From NCBI GenBank assembly GCA_028583685.1, contig JAMXIF010000058.1:10433086-10497085 (forward strand): a stretch of 64,000 nt of DNA, in the 5' to 3' direction. Source of the DNA: Petaurus breviceps papuanus (Eukaryota; Chordata; Mammalia; Diprotodontia; Petauridae). The first letter of the stretch is position 1. Each line of letters begins with the position of its first letter. The notes beneath the pieces were generated by a model, which saw nothing but the letters and a program-made list of their open reading frames with translations, was not told the DNA's origin and made no database searches. The translations under genes and the position numbers were made by a program. Below, piece after piece: positions 23,471 through 39,611 of the stretch.

Positions 23471-23806
23471 TCAACCCAGAAGATCCAGAAAGCTGCAGCC
23501 ACTATGGTCAGTTGACTCTTGAGAGTTGTTTGCTCTAAATTTGCAAATTGGCTATCTGCAGATCTCTCATTTCATTCAATTCAGCAAGTGTTTATTGATA
23601 CAGATGTCTAGTATTTTATGGTGTAGTGTGAATCCTGAATTTGTGCATCTAAGGCTAGAATTGAAATCTCTCCCTTAATATCTTTCTACCTATGTAATCT
23701 TGGGTAAGTCACTTCATTTCTCTTGATCATAAAAGTTTTCTAATTTGTCAAATGAGAGTGTTAGATAATCACTTATACCCATTCCAACTCAAAAGGCCTA
23801 TTACTC

Positions 23807-23937
23807 TGGCAACTAGACAGCACAGTGGATAGAGTATGGTCCCTGGAGTCAAGAGGAACTGAGTTCAAATTCAACCTCAAACATTGACTAGCTGTATGAC
23901 CCTGGACAAGTCACTTAATCCCATTGCCTCCAAAAAA
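23807..23937 (+). mobile_element. tRNA-derived SINE, older copy
   Basis: CTGGCAACTAGACAGCACAG through CACTTAATCCCATTGCCTCC and an A-run; more diverged than most copies here. Confidence 0.75.
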
Positions 23938-24254
23938 ATAGGCACATTTTGGGAGGTGTATTTGTATAATTACAGAGAGGCAAAAACAGCAAATCTGGGG
24001 ATTGCATCTGGATTTGAATATGCTTCCTCTCCCTAGATAATGATCTAAAATTTACATTTTACTCTCCTATCCTGCCAGTTAACTTAATTCAAACATTGAA
24101 TTACTATATGTCTAGACTTGGGCTGGAGGCTGTCAGAGATACAAAGTATAAAAGGAAATTTCTTCTTTGAAGAGATAAATTCTTACTCTACCCTGCCTCT
24201 TATTTACATGAGGTGCAAGGAATTGTAAGTAAACCACAGTAGGGTTCCTTAGAA

Positions 24255-24375
24255 TGCTCTTGAAAAAACTCAGCTCCTTGAAAGCAGGGACTGTCTTGCT
24301 TGTATTCATAATCCTAGCATTTAGCACAGTGCTTGGAATATTTCAAAGCGCTTAATACATACTTCATCTGTTTAT
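24255..24375 (+). mobile_element. L2 LINE 3' end
   Basis: CTTGAAAGCAGGGACTGTCT and TAGCACAGTGCTTGGAATAT are the typical L2 3' terminal blocks. Between here and the ARF5 promoter only a MIR-like piece (about 24858-24950) is recognisable. Confidence 0.65.
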
Positions 24376-25179
24376 TATCATTAGCAATTATTGTAGGACA
24401 GTTATGATACCTGGAAGTAAGGGCAGAATCCACAAATGCATTCCTTACTTTGCAAAGGAAGCAAGAGGTTAAGGTGGTTTGAAGCACATAATACTTCTTC
24501 TGTTTATTATCATTAGTGTTTATTGTAGGTCAGTTATGATATCTAGAAATAGGGGCAGAGTCCATAGATTCACTCCTTACTTTGCAGTGGCTCTGGGAAG
24601 GAATGGAAAAAAGAGATTAAAGAGTAAAAACCACTGAATCTTGGGGTGGTCTGACAGGTATAGGGAAGAGAAGTTGCATCTATTACAATTGATCCTGATG
24701 ATGGGAAGGGAGATGGGCTCTGAGGCAATATTCTGGAGAGCCAGGGAATTCTTTCTCCTACTTGCCACAAACACACAAAAATACAGGGTCCCAAGTACAC
24801 TGTTCCAGAATTCTGGGGGTTCTTCCTGAACCTTCTTTCTGTGTTTCAGTTTTTCCTGGTGGAAAGAAGTGATTTGGAGTCAGTAGACCAGGGTTCGAAC
24901 CTCATCTCTGCTATATCCAGGTGACTTTGAGCAAATCACTTCCCCTCCCGGCCCAAGTATTCTCTTTTGCAAAAGGAGGTTGGTGCTAAGCTCTTTAAGG
25001 TGCGCGGAATGGGGGCGGGGCCCTGAATGGGGGCGGAGCTCTTCAGTGACGTCACGCTGGTCCTGTAAGCGCGGAGGCGGCTCTGGTTCCTGCTGCCGCT
25101 GCTCTTCATACCCCCCAGCAACCTGCCGGCTCCCGGCTCCTGGCTCCCCGCTCCCCGCTCCTCCCTCCCCAGCCCAGCC

Positions 25180-29371
<4,192 letters not shown>

Positions 29372-29488
29372 CTACCGCAGGGGCAAAACCTCTGCTGGAA
29401 GAAAATTCCCAGGTTGTATCTCTTGGACAATTGAACTCTTGAGGACTCCTGAGGCAGCACTCCCTGCTCCTACCCCCTACCCCTCCTG

Positions 29489-29521
29489 AACACACACACG
29501 CACACACACACGCACACGCGT

Positions 29522-29552
<31 letters not shown>
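29489..29552 (+). repeat. (CA)n in the ARF5 3' UTR
   Basis: A CA-rich tract with CG interruptions lies between the ARF5 stop (29371) and its poly(A) signal (29802), so it is carried in the mRNA. Confidence 0.9.
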
Positions 29553-29555
<3 letters not shown>

Positions 29556-29801
29556 ACAGCTGCTCTTGCCTGCATGTTCTCTCTTACCAGGACCCAAAAG
29601 ACTAACCCTCTGGGTACTGGGGGGAGGGGGGAAGGGGTTGTCTTCTGACTCCCTGGGAACTGTGGAAGCAGCTACAGGAACCAAGGCCTTCCAGAAAAGG
29701 AACTGGGTTGACTTTTGATTTCATTCTTTTGGGTATACTTCTTGGGGGTATGTGGGGAGGGGGACCAGACTGGTGCTGTGATTCAGCGCTAGATATTGAA
29801 T

Positions 29802-29807
29802 AATAAA
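29802..29807 (+). other. ARF5: ARF5 poly(A) signal
   Basis: AATAAA is 431 bases after the stop, followed by a GT-rich stretch (GCTGTGGTTTGTAGCTTTG) as expected downstream of the cleavage site. It is the first canonical signal after the stop. Confidence 0.85.
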
Positions 29808-29829
29808 TTTGCTGTGGTTTGTAGCTTTG

Positions 29830-31473
29830 TCATTGCTTTCGTCTCTAGAATGGGGACCTTCTTTGTAGGGTACCTTGGGGTAGCATTACCTAGGTACCTT
29901 GAAGACTTGTTTTGTGAGGAACAAACTCTCTAAACCCAAAAGCCTTCTACACAAGTGAGTCACTAGTGGCAGTATTGCCTGGGACGGTGGTGGGGAGGCT
30001 AGCAGCAGGGAGGCAACGGACCTGGGAGATGTCATGGGCTGAGGAGGTTGAAAGAGTAGTGCCTTTTTCTCAGCCATCTTGGCTGCTTGTCTCAGTCTCA
30101 CCTTAATATCTGTGTCTGAGACTAGACAGAGTAACAGGACCACCCTTTGGAGCCCCTGCTCTGTGTGTATCACTGGGCCCGAAGGCTGTCCTGTCCCTGC
30201 CTCTCAGCAGGAGCCCTGGCTGCCCATCATCTCCATTACTGCTACTCTATCTACTGGAATGGCACGTGTTAGAGCCTACAGAATATTCTGCTGTGCCCTC
30301 AGTATGTACTACTGGGTGCTGTCCCCTCTAGGGAAGTCCCCTGGCTGGGAAGGAAAAATTCAGTTTAAGGAAGAAAATGCTACCACTTCTCTTCCAATAC
30401 AACTGACAGTTTTCATCTCCTTTGAACCTTCAGTGAAGAGTCAAAGAGCCCTCCCCACCACCATTTTTCTTTAAATGGCTCATTTATCTATTTTGCTACC
30501 CTCCCCCAGATCAGTTAATTTCCCCAGGGCTTCCACTATGTGCTTTGTCTCTTTATGCTTCATGTAGCAGCACCTCAATCACTGTGGGAGTCAAAATTAG
30601 TCATGTGGAGACCCTTCTTTCTTTAATGGTAGTATTGTGGGAGCAACATTTCTGGGGACCCAACATCTGGACCCTCTGCTGCTTTCTTGTCCTTGAGTTC
30701 CTTGCCAACTATACCACTGGTTAGCAATGATGCAGTTATAGGAAACTATTGTAGCTGGAAGTTTAGGGGTGGGGGGGTGGAGTAAGGTGATAACACATGT
30801 CATATCCATTTCTACGTCAGTTTCCTTAGCCTAGTCATGAGTCCTCACATCACTCCTACCTGAAAGCTAGTTTTGGGCTCTCTTCCCTTTTGCCCAAAGA
30901 ATTCAGCATTCTCAATAGTTTTTTCTTTCCTCACATTCTTAGGCTAGAGGGATCCCTCAACCCTAAGGGAATCTCATACCCATGAATAGAGGTTGAGAAT
31001 GTCTTCTCCTGTTTAACAATGAAAGAAACAGACCCAGAAGGAGGACTTGCCTGAAGTCACAAGTTGGTCATAGAAGAGTCAAGAGGTTTGTGATTTTCAG
31101 TCTTAGGTCCAACTTGCTCTCTGCCCAGGCTCAGAATGTGGAAGATTGCCATAGGTCCTGGGTTCTTATTCACTCTGGAGTGACAGTTTGACAAATGTGG
31201 AGGGATACATTTGTGAAGGATTGGGACCATACCTTGTCTCGCTATAGGGTGATGACAGCCAGACCTCTAGGGAAAGGAGGCAGCCTTCATGGTCATAATG
31301 CCCACGGGTCACAGAGGTATCTAGGTTCAGGGGGAGGGCACTTACCCAGGAGGTTCCCCCTTTAGATTCCCTCCCTTGTTGGTCCTGGGGCCCTGTTCCT
31401 GGCCTTATGGCCTGCAGGTGCACGCTAGAACGAGGCTGGGCCGGACAGAGTCATCAAGCGTGGCGCTGGCCCC
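29830..31473. other. ARF5-FSCN3 intergenic region
   Basis: About 1.6 kb with no gene. ORFs here are short and match nothing I know. A MIR-like fragment is at about 30990-31110. The FSCN3 promoter must lie at the right end; I see no TATA box or CpG island there. Confidence 0.6.
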
Positions 31474-31980
31474 ATGGAGGAGGACTGGATGCATTATGGG
31501 TCCCGGCCAGAGGACCAGAAGGTTGGCCTTATCAGCTGGGCTGGAACCTATCTAACAGCTGAGAACTATGGAAATAAAATCACTGCTGTAGCTCAAGGCT
31601 TAGGCAGGAGACAGGTAACCAGCCATCACTGGGGTGAGTGGGTATCACAACGCTATGCTCAAATGGCCACACACCCCCTGTCTGAGGGATGTTGGCATCT
31701 TTTCTCCTGCCCTTTTGCTTGCCTCTGTCACTGACATTCCTGAGTCCTTTCTGTTCTATGCCCATGGTGTCTCCATCTCTAACCCAGTCTTACCTTATCA
31801 GAATCTCACACACCTTTAGCAAAGTCCACAGCTAACTTCCAGTCTTCCTGCCCCTCTCTGCTCTGACTGCTCTCTCACCCTTTGCTCCCTAGAGTGTCAG
31901 CACAGAGGTACTGTGACATCACAAAGGAGGCACTTCCAGAGCCTCAGGCTAGAATGAAGGATGATGGGGTCTCAAGAGAA

Positions 31981-32019
<39 letters not shown>

Positions 32020-35000
32020 GAAAGGGGAAAGGTCTGTGTAACACTAAGTCCTGATTTCTTATCTTGAAAAGGGTATAGAAATGGAGGGATCCAGCAGAGT
32101 CAGGAACTCATAAGTTTCATAGGATGAATGGCATGGAACAGAGGCCAGAACTGGGTTCTTTGTCTCCTAAGGAAAAAGAATTTCCATATTTCTCCCTCAG
32201 ATCCTCCCATTGTTCCCTCTCCACTAAGAACATTTAAATATAAATTTTTTTAACCCAAAGTAAAAAGCATAAGTGCAAGTCTCCGAGGACAAGTATTGCA
32301 GAGCTTTGCTGGTCCTCAAATGCTGCTTTGGGGGGGATTGAGGAACAGGCAGCCTGCCAGCAAGGAGCTCCACTGGGGTATTACTAGTGGCTAGCAGGCC
32401 ACATCTGGGCGTTTCTGATATTAACTAATTATTCTTGCTAACTAGGTGCTGAATGCAAAGGACTGGAAGTGCTGCCTGAACCCTCTACATTTTAGTACCC
32501 TGTTGAAAAGCTACTTGATCTAGTTCTGCCTCTGACCCCAATACACACACACACACTTTCTAAGTCTTGCTGCCTAAGTCTGTGGCTAACACATTATTTC
32601 TAGAAAACATGAAACCTAAAAGTTTAGACTTGGCCAGAATCACACAGCTAGTAAGCATCTGGGGCAGGATTCATACTCAGTTCTCCTTGACTACGGACCT
32701 CACATTCTATCGAGGTTTTGTTCCCTTGACCTGAGGCCCTTGGTCATCTCTGACGCATGAGGGAGAGAGAGAATTCTATGAGATGGCTATCCTAAGAACA
32801 GAAGGTTCTGGGGATGGAGACACAGACTGAGGGTGATGAGCTGATGGCGCCTGTTTCTTAATTATAGTATATATAGTATTAGAGAGAGAAGAAGTGAATC
32901 TTAAGTCTGAATCTCACTGAAATTTTAGCCTGGCGCCAGTCTTTGGAGGAGATTAAGAAGAATAGGGAATGGAAAGTTCACATTGGGCCAACTAGAGAGA
33001 AGCACCACGACGCGATTGATAGAGCCAAGAAGACCTGCGTTCATATCCTGCCAAAAATGCTTACTAGCTGTGTGACTAGCCAAGTCACTTCACCTCTGCC
33101 TCAGTTTCCTTATCTGTAAAATGAGAATGCTGGCCTCAATGACCTCTAAGGTCCTTTCTATTTCTAAATCTACAATCCTGTGAATGTGGCACTTTCAACT
33201 TCTTTTTTTTAAGAAACTATGTGAGAAACTGTGATTTGTATATTGATGATACTGGCTTCACATCCCCGGTGGTAAGCATGTAGGTCATGTTATTGCTCCT
33301 GCCCCAGTGGTCATGGTTTGAGGGCATTAGGGAATATGGGGTTGGTGGCCATGAGGAAACTAGCACTGCTAGGAGTTGATAGCAGTGGTTGGATGGTCAT
33401 GGTGAATCATCTGCACAATCATAACAGTGGTGTCAGTGATTGATCTTGAAGGCACTGTGAATGAGTGGCTTAGGCCAGTATTCTAATGCGCACTAATATC
33501 TTCTCCCTCACTGGGACCTCTCTGTAGACCTGGGAATTAATACTGTGCAATGAGCAGGATGAGGACCGTCAGGCCGTGGTGCGTCTACAGAGCATCCATG
33601 GCTATATCTTGCTGCCAGAGGGAGATGGCTCAGTGTACTGTGGGTGGCCCCGGGACACACAGCATGGCTACTTCTTGCTTCGTTTCCACCGCCACGGCAA
33701 GTGGACTCTGCAGTGTATGATCACTGGACACTATCTGGAATCTGATGGTGAGGATGTGTTCTGCAGCTCGACGGTGCTCTCTGCCTACCACATGTGGGCC
33801 CCACGGCCAGCCTTGCACGCCCACGTGATGCTCTACAGCCCAGTCACCCAGTGCTATGTCCGGGCCAGTCCTGAGCAGGATTGTGTCTGGGTGGATGCCC
33901 CTGTGCCTTACTTAGAGGAGTGTGGCTTCCTGCTGCACTTCCACGAAGGTCTCTACCACCTTGAGTCTTCTTCCCACCACTTCCTGTCCCAAAATGACAG
34001 GCTGGTCAATAGGCCCTCACTGCAAACAGCCTTTCACCTTCAGGTCCGGCCTGGCGGACAGATAGCTTTGGGTGATGGGGAGGGATGCCTCCTGTACCCA
34101 CAGGGCTCCTGTGCCCTCCTGGCTCTGGGCTCCAGCCCCATGGGGGGAGAGGAGTGGTTTGTACTACAGCACTGCACGGCCTGGATCACTATCAAATCTA
34201 AGAATCGGAAATTTGTCACCATCATTTCGGGCAAGTGCTGGGACTGGTGGGAGGGGTAGAGGAAAAATCCATAGGGGAGAGGAACTGAATGAAGGAAATA
34301 AGGAGAACAGGGGAGGGGGGATGAATGAAAAATGCTGAACCTTACAAAGTGAAGAATCTCCAAAGTAAAGAATAGAAGTATGGCCTGGAAGGCAGACAGA
34401 GAGGGGGTTGAAAAATAAAGAAATTAGTCTCTGGCTGGAAGGGTCCAGGTGCTCCTATTCTATAAAATGTCATAGAGTATCTGGTGTAGACCATTCTGTA
34501 CAGAATAATAATGAGGACAGAAAATAGGGTTTGGCTCCTAATTATTGGGGATGGTTGGGTCTGGGTCTTGTGGGGGACAAAGAGGCTATAACAGGAAGAA
34601 CAGGGGCTGGCGCTAGCTCATGGGCTGCCTGTGATCAAAATCCCTCTCTCCGCAGATTTGGAAGTCTGTGCTAGATCTGAGCGGATGACCCCTATGTCCT
34701 TCTTCCAGTATGAGAGTAATCCAAACACTAAGGCCATTCAGCTCCGTTCAGTTACTGGTCAATATTTAGCACAGGTAAGAATATAGACCTGAAGCCCGAC
34801 TCAGGACAATCTGGAGGAATACGAAACCCAGGTATTCCCTTCTTCTCACCCTGTATGCATACCCTAGCACCTCAGGGTCCCATTTCACAGTGGAAATGAA
34901 AGTCATCTCTTCCAGGGTAGATGTCCAGAGTTTTTAAGCTGCCCCACAAAAGTAAGATGCTTGTGTCCCTAATCCCTTATTCATTCTGATTTGCCCCCAT

Positions 35001-38000
35001 AATCCTGAGTGCAGATCTCTTCTTTCCTTTGACTGTTCCTAGAGCTAAACCCTAGAAGAGCAGCCTAGACTATGGGAGGGTTGAGCTAAAGAATTCAGAG
35101 TTGGACCATACTCTAAGTCCCTAGGGCTATGAAACCTCAGCAGAAATTTTATATAGAGACTAGCATGATTTTCAAAGACTTCCTTCTCTTTAACAATTAT
35201 AATAATATTATGTAATTATGATATTATAATTATCATCAAAAGTATTAATTATAATTATATTACATATAATATATTATGTATAATTATATAATATATTATA
35301 TGTAATTATATAACATTATTATAATAAATAACAATAATAGCCAACTTAGCATTTAGTGCACATTATCTCATTTGGACTATGCAACAGCCCTGTGAAGTAG
35401 GTACTACAAATAATATCATCCTCATTTTGTAGATGAGAAAACTGAGACTCGGAGAGGTTCACAAGGCAATTAGGTGGCACAGTGGATGGAGCACTAGGCT
35501 TGGAGTCAGGAAGATCTGAGTTCAAATCTAGCCTCAGATACTAACCTTATGACCTTAGACATGTCACTTAACCGTTGTTTACCTCAATTTCCTCATCTGT
35601 AAAATGGGGATAATAATAGCACTTACTCCCTAGGGTTTTTATGAGGATCAAATGAGATAATTGTAAAATGCTTACCATGGTTGCCTGTCATATAGCAAGC
35701 TCTATTTAAATGTTTAACTATCATTATTATCATTATTTATAAGTTCCATAGGATCAATAGATTTAGAGCTGGAAGAGGCCTTCGGGGCCATCCAACTCCC
35801 TCATTTTAAAAATGAGGAAGATGAGACCCAGAGAAGTTAACTTGCCCAGAATCACATAGCTTGGAATTGTTCAAGGCATGATTTGAGCCATTGAATATTC
35901 TCAATCCTAGTCCAATGTTCCTTTCTATACCACAACACTGCCTCTCTTTCCTTCTTCTGTTCCACTCTCTTGCCCTTTGTGAACATAGCTCCTCCTGTGT
36001 AGATAATAGGTCTTTTTCCAAGAACTTGAAAGAAAAGGAGAAGGAAGCTCTGGACTAGGGATAAGTATGGATAAGTATCAGATGGTCCAGTAACTTGAGT
36101 AGGAAAAAAGTATTTTACTAGCCATATTTCAGTATAAATGGTTTCCTTTGCAGTGTATTTTATTTTATACATTTAAACACATTATTCTGAGGAGGGGGTC
36201 AAAGGAGTCTGTAACACAGAAAAGGTTCAGAATTCCTGGACTAAGTGAATGTTAATAAGCTGAGAGGGGAAGCCAGAGGCAGGGTTTGAGAGGGGACCTG
36301 GACTCTGCCCCAAAGCTGAGACTTTCTCCCTCTCTGCAGAGGTCACATAGAGCTGTAGTGGGAGATGGGCAAAAACTAGAGCCCAATGCCATCTTCTGCG
36401 TGAACTGGAACTGTGGCAAGATTACTCTGCGGGCTGCTAATGAACACTATGTGGGTGTCACATCCAACGGGTTTTTAATAGCCACTTCCTTGCATCCAGG
36501 TACGCCAGGGGAAGGGGCTTTCCTATTAGGATCTTCGGACCAGGAATCCTTGCACAATGCCCTTCCATACCTAGTCTGCCCCTAGTACATCATGTCTGAA
36601 AGAGAGCTCAGAGCAATTATCATCTCCAATGATCTTGACTTCCCTTTCCCCCAGGCCCCTGTGAAGAGTTTAGGATCCGCTTTGTCAATCGACCCTTCCT
36701 GGCATTGCGAGGTCGCTATGGCTATGTGGGCACATCATCAGAACATGACCAACTGCAGTGCAACATGGACCAGCCAGACTGCATCCAGCTACTGCCCTGC
36801 CGGCAAAGCATATACCATTTCCAGGGTGAGTACTACCCTTGATCCAATCCTTCCCCTTGAGTATGCCACTAGGGATCTGGGGCTCATAGCTCAGTGTTGC
36901 TTGGCTCCTTCCCCAATTCAGCCCTCTCCAGGATTTGGGAAAGTGACTTTGGGGGAGTCTGGGTTGGATGGTCTCTGATTCTCTTCCAACTCTTAATATT
37001 TATATAATTGGAGCTGGAGAAGATCGTGAAGGCTATCTGGTCTAGCTCATCCCTCTGACAAGGACCTAGCAAGGAGAGGTGGTCTGAATGAGGTCATTTA
37101 GCAAATTAGTGGCAATGCAGGGAATCCAGATTTCCTGACTCCCAGTCTAATGTCCATCCTGCTATGCATCTCCCTAAGATTTTATGATTTTCTGAAAACA
37201 AGACATCTTTCTGAAACAATTCTTATGCCTCAGCATTTACTGGATGCCACAGTAGTATATGCTGAGCACGAAGAAGGAGGTTCAGGTTTGCCCTCTCCCA
37301 CTGTGTATATACTTTACTGAAGAATCTCATTATCCTGAGTTAAAAGGAGCCCCTCCACTCCCACTTTTCCTCTGACACCCTCATTCCTGCCACTTCAAGA
37401 GTCTAACCATAGTGCTAAGTTAAAGGCAACTGTAAGGCAGCTCACTGTCAAATACTGGGGAAGGTGATGGGCAGGGAGAAGGGGGTGGGGCTGGTAAGAG
37501 ATTGTCATAGGGCTGGGGTGGGAGGTGGGGGTGGTAGATAGGTAAACAAAAGAAGGTTCCTCAGTAGAAGAAGATTTTTTTAAAAAGTCAATCTAAAGAG
37601 GAAGATACCTTCCTATATCTCCTTATAACAGATCCCAAATTGGGAAGACATGGCCCAGAGATCTATGGCATCTATGGCGTCATGATTCTCTGAGGTAACC
37701 AGGTGGTACAGTCAATAGATCCCTGGACCCAGAGTCAGCAATGCCTGGGTTTGATTCCTGCCTCAGACACTTACTAACTGGGTGACCCTGGACAAGTCAT
37801 TTGACTTCTCTGTGACTCAGTTCCCTCATCTGTGAAAAGAAGATAATAATAGTACTACTTCCCATGTTATTGGGAGGATCAAATGAAACAATCTATATAA
37901 AGTGATTCCTAAACTTTAAACTCCTATAGAAACGCCAGCTGCTAATATTATTAGGCAAGGTACAACCCACAAAGGGTGGGAGATTTGAGGAGGAGGAGTA

Positions 38001-38331
38001 TGGTGTATGATGGTTGTGTGGTTGTGTGTCCCCTCTACCCATGCCGCAACTCAGGGGTCCAGGGACCTGGGACACATTCTTTGCTTTCACATCACTTAAT
38101 GACCTCAGCTTTCCTACCCTCCCAGCACAGGGTGGCACCTTCTGGTCCCTGACAGCCTATGGCACCTTCCGCCCCTGGGGAAAGTTTGCTCTCAACTTCT
38201 ATCTGGAACTACGAGGCAGCAACCTACTTGCTGTGTTGGCCCCCAATGGCTATTATATACGGGCCGACAGCAGTGGTGTCTTGCGGGCCGACAGCGAGGC
38301 CATCACCAGCGAATGTCTCTGGGAGTTTTAG
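31474..38331 (+). CDS. FSCN3: Fascin-3 (testis fascin), actin-bundling protein
   Basis: Six coding exons: 31474-31614, 33528-34230, 34656-34774, 36340-36499, 36655-36825, 38126-38331. They total 499 codons plus TAG; human FSCN3 has 498 by memory. It starts MEEDWMHYGSRPEDQKVGL and ends ECLWEF, close to human. Four beta-trefoil repeats are expected: exon 1-2 holds the first two (for example KWTLQCMITGHYLESDG, AYHMWAPRPALH), exons 2-5 the third, and exons 5-6 the last (FRPWGKFALNF, APNGYYIRAD). Fascins bundle F-actin; FSCN3 is known as a spermatid-specific paralogue. All splice phases agree. Intron 2 has a GC donor (TTTCGG/GCAAGT) instead of GT. The stop codon is followed directly by GTATGA, a possible donor for a 3' UTR intron. 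Confidence 0.95.
31984..32016. repeat. (TA)n microsatellite in FSCN3 intron 1
   Basis: About 16 uninterrupted AT/TA units. The intron also holds a MIR-like piece at about 32640-32720 and a CORE-SINE at about 32990-33182 with a TGACCTCTAAGGTCCTTTC tail. Confidence 0.9.
34231..34232 (+). promoter_or_regulatory. FSCN3: Non-canonical GC splice donor, FSCN3 intron 2
   Basis: Exon 2 must end in phase 1 so that G joins AT of exon 3 to make Asp in the IISDLEV junction, matching human VIYDGEV. The only junction that does this is CGG/GCAAGT, a GC donor with the otherwise perfect consensus typical of GC-AG introns. Confidence 0.85.
35197..35335. repeat. AT-rich low-complexity tract, FSCN3 intron 3
   Basis: Nearly pure A and T with imperfect TAATTATA palindromes. 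Confidence 0.85.
35460..35740 (+). mobile_element. CORE-SINE with L2-like tail
   Basis: The head CAATTAGGTGGCACAGTGG, CORE CCTCATCTGTAAAATGGGG and tail TGAGATAATTGTAAAATGCT are in order. A MIR-like reverse fragment lies at 35760-35890. Confidence 0.75.
37690..37950 (+). mobile_element. CORE-SINE with L2-like tail, FSCN3 intron 5
   Basis: GAGGTAACCAGGTGGTACAG, then GCCTCAGACACTTACTAACT, CCTCATCTGTGAAAAGAAG and AAATGAAACAATCTATATAA. Confidence 0.7.
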
Positions 38332-38520
38332 GTATGAAAAAATTTTCACTTGACCCCTACCATCCCTTTAAGCTATTATCCTGTATTTCTCCTCCTGCTC
38401 ACAAATTCCTAGAAAAAGTTGTTTACACTCACCTCCACTCATTTCTCAACCTTTTGCAATTTGATCTTGGTCTCTACCACTCAACTGAAACAGTCTCTGT
38501 CAAGGTCCCCATTATATTCT

Positions 38521-38702
38521 TTTTTTTTTTTTTTTTTTTTTTTGCTTTTAGAAGGGGGGAGGGCAGGGCAACTGGGGTTAAGTGATTTGCCCAAGGTCAC
38601 ATGGCTAGTAAGTGTTAAGTTCCTGAGGCCAGATTTGAACTCAGGTCCTCCTGACTCCAGGGCTGGTGCTCTATTCACTGTGCCACCTAGCTATCTCCCC
38701 CT
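38521..38702 (-). mobile_element. tRNA-derived SINE, subfamily A
   Basis: The T-run at 38519-38543 is the A-tail on the minus strand; the body runs to GATAGCTAGGTGGCACAG. Flanks CCCCATTATATTCT and CCCCAGTATATTCT form the duplication. Confidence 0.9.
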
Positions 38703-39392
38703 CCCCCCAGTATATTCTTTATTGCTAAATACAGTCATCTTTGTTTGGGTCCCCATAATTTTTTACCTTTCTGTAGCATTTAATCTGTACCCTTCTGGAT
38801 ACTCTCTTTCCTAGGGTTTTGTGAAATTATTCTGTCATGGTTCTCCTCTCTAATCCTTCTCAACCTCCATTTTAGGATCATCAGCCATGTTCTGACCCCT
38901 TCACATAAGTCACCCAGGGCCCTGTCTTGAATCCTCTTCTCTTCGCTTTATGGGATCTCTTTCATTTATTTCATCAGCCCTCATTGTTTCAACTATCATC
39001 TCTCTGCCAGTGACTCTCAAATCTACGTATGCAGCCTTCATCTCTTCCTTGAACCCTAATGCAACCTCACCAATTGCCTGAAGGGCATTGCTGCCTAGAT
39101 ATCTCATAGGCATCTCACACTCAACATGTTCAAAAATCTTTGCTCTTGACTGCCCCACTCCCTTCTGACTTCCTCTTTTTTGTCAAGGTTACCACCATTC
39201 TAGTCAAATGCATTTACCCTCCACTCTTCACTTTCACTCACCCCTTCTCCCTCAATATCCTATCAATTGCCAAATTCTGCTGATTCTTCCTTCTTTATAT
39301 CTCTTGCATCCGTCACCTTCTCCCCATTCATACCATAATCACCCTAATTCAGGCCCTCACTATTAATATTTTAGAGCTTAAGGAGATTTACT

Positions 39393-39611
39393 TGTTGTAG
39401 CGTGTAAAGGATACTCAGCAAGAATACAGCATGAATTCAGTTGAATGTAGTTTCTGTGCTTCTCTGTTGCTATGCTTACACATTTATCAAACCTGAGGCA
39501 GAGCAACTCCTGCCTTCTGGTGGGTTGGCTTTTATACTTAGATCACCAGGAAGCTCTGTCCCTCAGCACCCAGAGCCAATTAAATTTTAAGGTTGATTTC
39601 AATCTGCCCTT
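39393..39611 (-). mobile_element. LTR-like insert within L2
   Basis: This stretch does not belong to the L2 that resumes after it. On the minus strand it has AAGTATAAAAGCC (a TATA box) and ends GCTACAACA. Matching flanks were not found, so the assignment is weak. Confidence 0.3.

Noticed and set aside
30079-30474. A 131-codon ORF between ARF5 and FSCN3
   Set aside because: No similarity to a known protein, no promoter or splice context, and a length expected by chance.
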